Source: Pseudomonadota bacterium
GTDB lineage: Bacteria; Pseudomonadota; Alphaproteobacteria; Sphingomonadales; Sphingomonadaceae
DNA: 5,380 bases
Reading direction: 5' to 3'
Assembly (NCBI GenBank): GCA_023427285.1
Contig: JAEZBH010000145.1
Coordinates: 1-5,380, forward strand
The notes under the pieces are model-generated. The model was not told where the DNA came from, ran no database searches, and saw nothing but the letters and a program-made list of their open reading frames with translations. The position numbers and the translations under genes are program-made. Positions 4,700 through 5,380 of this stretch are shown here, piece after piece; positions within the stretch are counted from its first letter, which is position 1; every line of letters starts with the position of its first letter.

Positions 4700-5380
4700 T
4701 CACCCGGCCTTGCTCTCATCCGCAGGAGCAAGCGGGGGCTGGGATGGGGCCTCCCGCCCTGCCGCGCTGCTCATGAAGGTTTGCAACATGTTGACCGGCA
4801 GCGGGAAAACGATGGTCGAGCTTTTGTCGGTGGCGATATCCTGCAAGGTGGAGAGGTAGCGCAGCTGCATGGCCTCGGGCACCGCCGCAAGCATGTGCGC
4901 GGCCTCCACCAGCTTGCGCGCGGCCTGTTCCTCGGCCTCGGCGCTGATGATGCGGGCGCGCCGTCCGCGTTCGGCCTCGGCCTGCCGGGCAATGGCCCGC
5001 ACCATGCTCTCGTCGATATCCACATGCTTGATCTCGACGTTCGTCACCTTGATGCCCCACGCGTCGGTCTGGCTGTCGAGAATTTCCTGAATGTCCCGGT
5101 TGAGCTTGTCCCGCTCGGCCAGCATTTCGTCCAGCTCATGCTTGCCCAGCACCGAGCGCAGCGTGGTTTGCGCCAGCTGGCTCGTTGCCATCATGAAATT
5201 CTCCACCTGAATGATCGCCCGGTCCGGATCGACCACGCGAAAATAGATGACAGCGTTGACCTTCACCGAAACGTTGTCGCGCGAGATCACGTCCTGGCTC
5301 GGCACATCCAGCACGATCATGCGCAAGTCCACCCGTACCATCTGCTGCACCATGGGAATGAGCAGAATGAGCCCCGGCCC
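4700..5380 (-). CDS. slipin, stomatin-like SPFH protein (5' end outside window)
   Basis: 226 residues are visible; the frame is open through the right edge (GPGLILLIP before the ATG at 5353), so about 25-30 N-terminal residues, including the membrane hairpin, are missing relative to a typical slipin of about 255. The SPFH domain (visible residues about 1-130) has the stomatin motifs [56 protein letters not shown] and the [15 protein letters not shown] stretch. An Ala/Glu/Arg coiled segment follows (about 128-170), then a short hydrophobic patch [10 protein letters not shown] and a Pro/Ala/Ser-rich tail. Slipins assemble into rings on the inner membrane, often with an NfeD-type protease partner, and organise membrane microdomains or protein quality control. 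The partner, if present, would lie upstream outside the window. It is the first visible gene of an operon with the Tat-exported PLP enzyme. Confidence 0.93.
   Translation of the reverse strand, partial: GPGLILLIPMVQQMVRVDLRMIVLDVPSQDVISRDNVSVKVNAVIYFRVVDPDRAIIQVENFMMATSQLAQTTLRSVLGKHELDEMLAERDKLNRDIQEILDSQTDAWGIKVTNVEIKHVDIDESMVRAIARQAEAERGRRARIISAEAEEQAARKLVEAAHMLAAVPEAMQLRYLSTLQDIATDKSSTIVFPLPVNMLQTFMSSAAGREAPSQPPLAPADESKAG

Noticed and set aside
3367..4776. + strand frames opposite the PLP enzyme (to 4074, and 4075-4776)
   Set aside because: Antisense to a gene with an intact Tat signal and catalytic residues; no domain pattern or ribosome site of their own.

Overview
The window is GC-rich coding DNA whose protein families and gene density fit a proteobacterium. 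An alphaproteobacterium is most likely, judged from the style of the proteins and a perfect FNR/FixK-type box, but no marker gene here settles the taxonomy. No tRNA, rRNA, CRISPR array, complete IS element or phage gene is visible.

Four ordinary genes fill most of the window. A 5'-truncated MscS-family mechanosensitive channel runs on the + strand (1-1389). It converges on an Old Yellow Enzyme of the XenA/YqjM type on the - strand (1639-2781), with a bidirectional terminator hairpin at 1598-1621. On the right, again on the - strand, is a two-gene operon. It starts with a slipin (stomatin-like SPFH protein, 4700-5380, its N-terminus outside the window). Four bases after its stop begins a Tat-exported class V PLP-dependent enzyme (3364-4695), resembling isopenicillin-N-epimerase-like enzymes and the periplasmic enzyme PvdN.

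The two intergenic regions are more unusual. Between 1390 and 1638, the - strand carries a promoter-like pair, a strong Shine-Dalgarno sequence and the start of a hydrophobic protein that runs into antisense mscS sequence; it looks like the stump of a lost membrane-protein gene. The 582-base region 2782-3363 holds the long hairpin-rich leader of the Old Yellow Enzyme, a perfect TTGAT-N4-ATCAA box, and a + strand stretch (3041-3227) almost completely tiled by hairpins. That stretch encloses a 24-codon hydrophobic/basic peptide whose Shine-Dalgarno sequence is locked in a perfect 8-bp stem. A promoter-like sequence on the opposite strand points back across the peptide's start. Just downstream is an apparently frameshifted start of a small helix-turn-helix protein.

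The peptide locus has the layout of a type I toxin-antitoxin module (hydrophobic peptide, occluded ribosome site, antisense RNA). It is the best candidate here for something undescribed. This rests on sequence pattern alone; I recognise no named family in the peptide.
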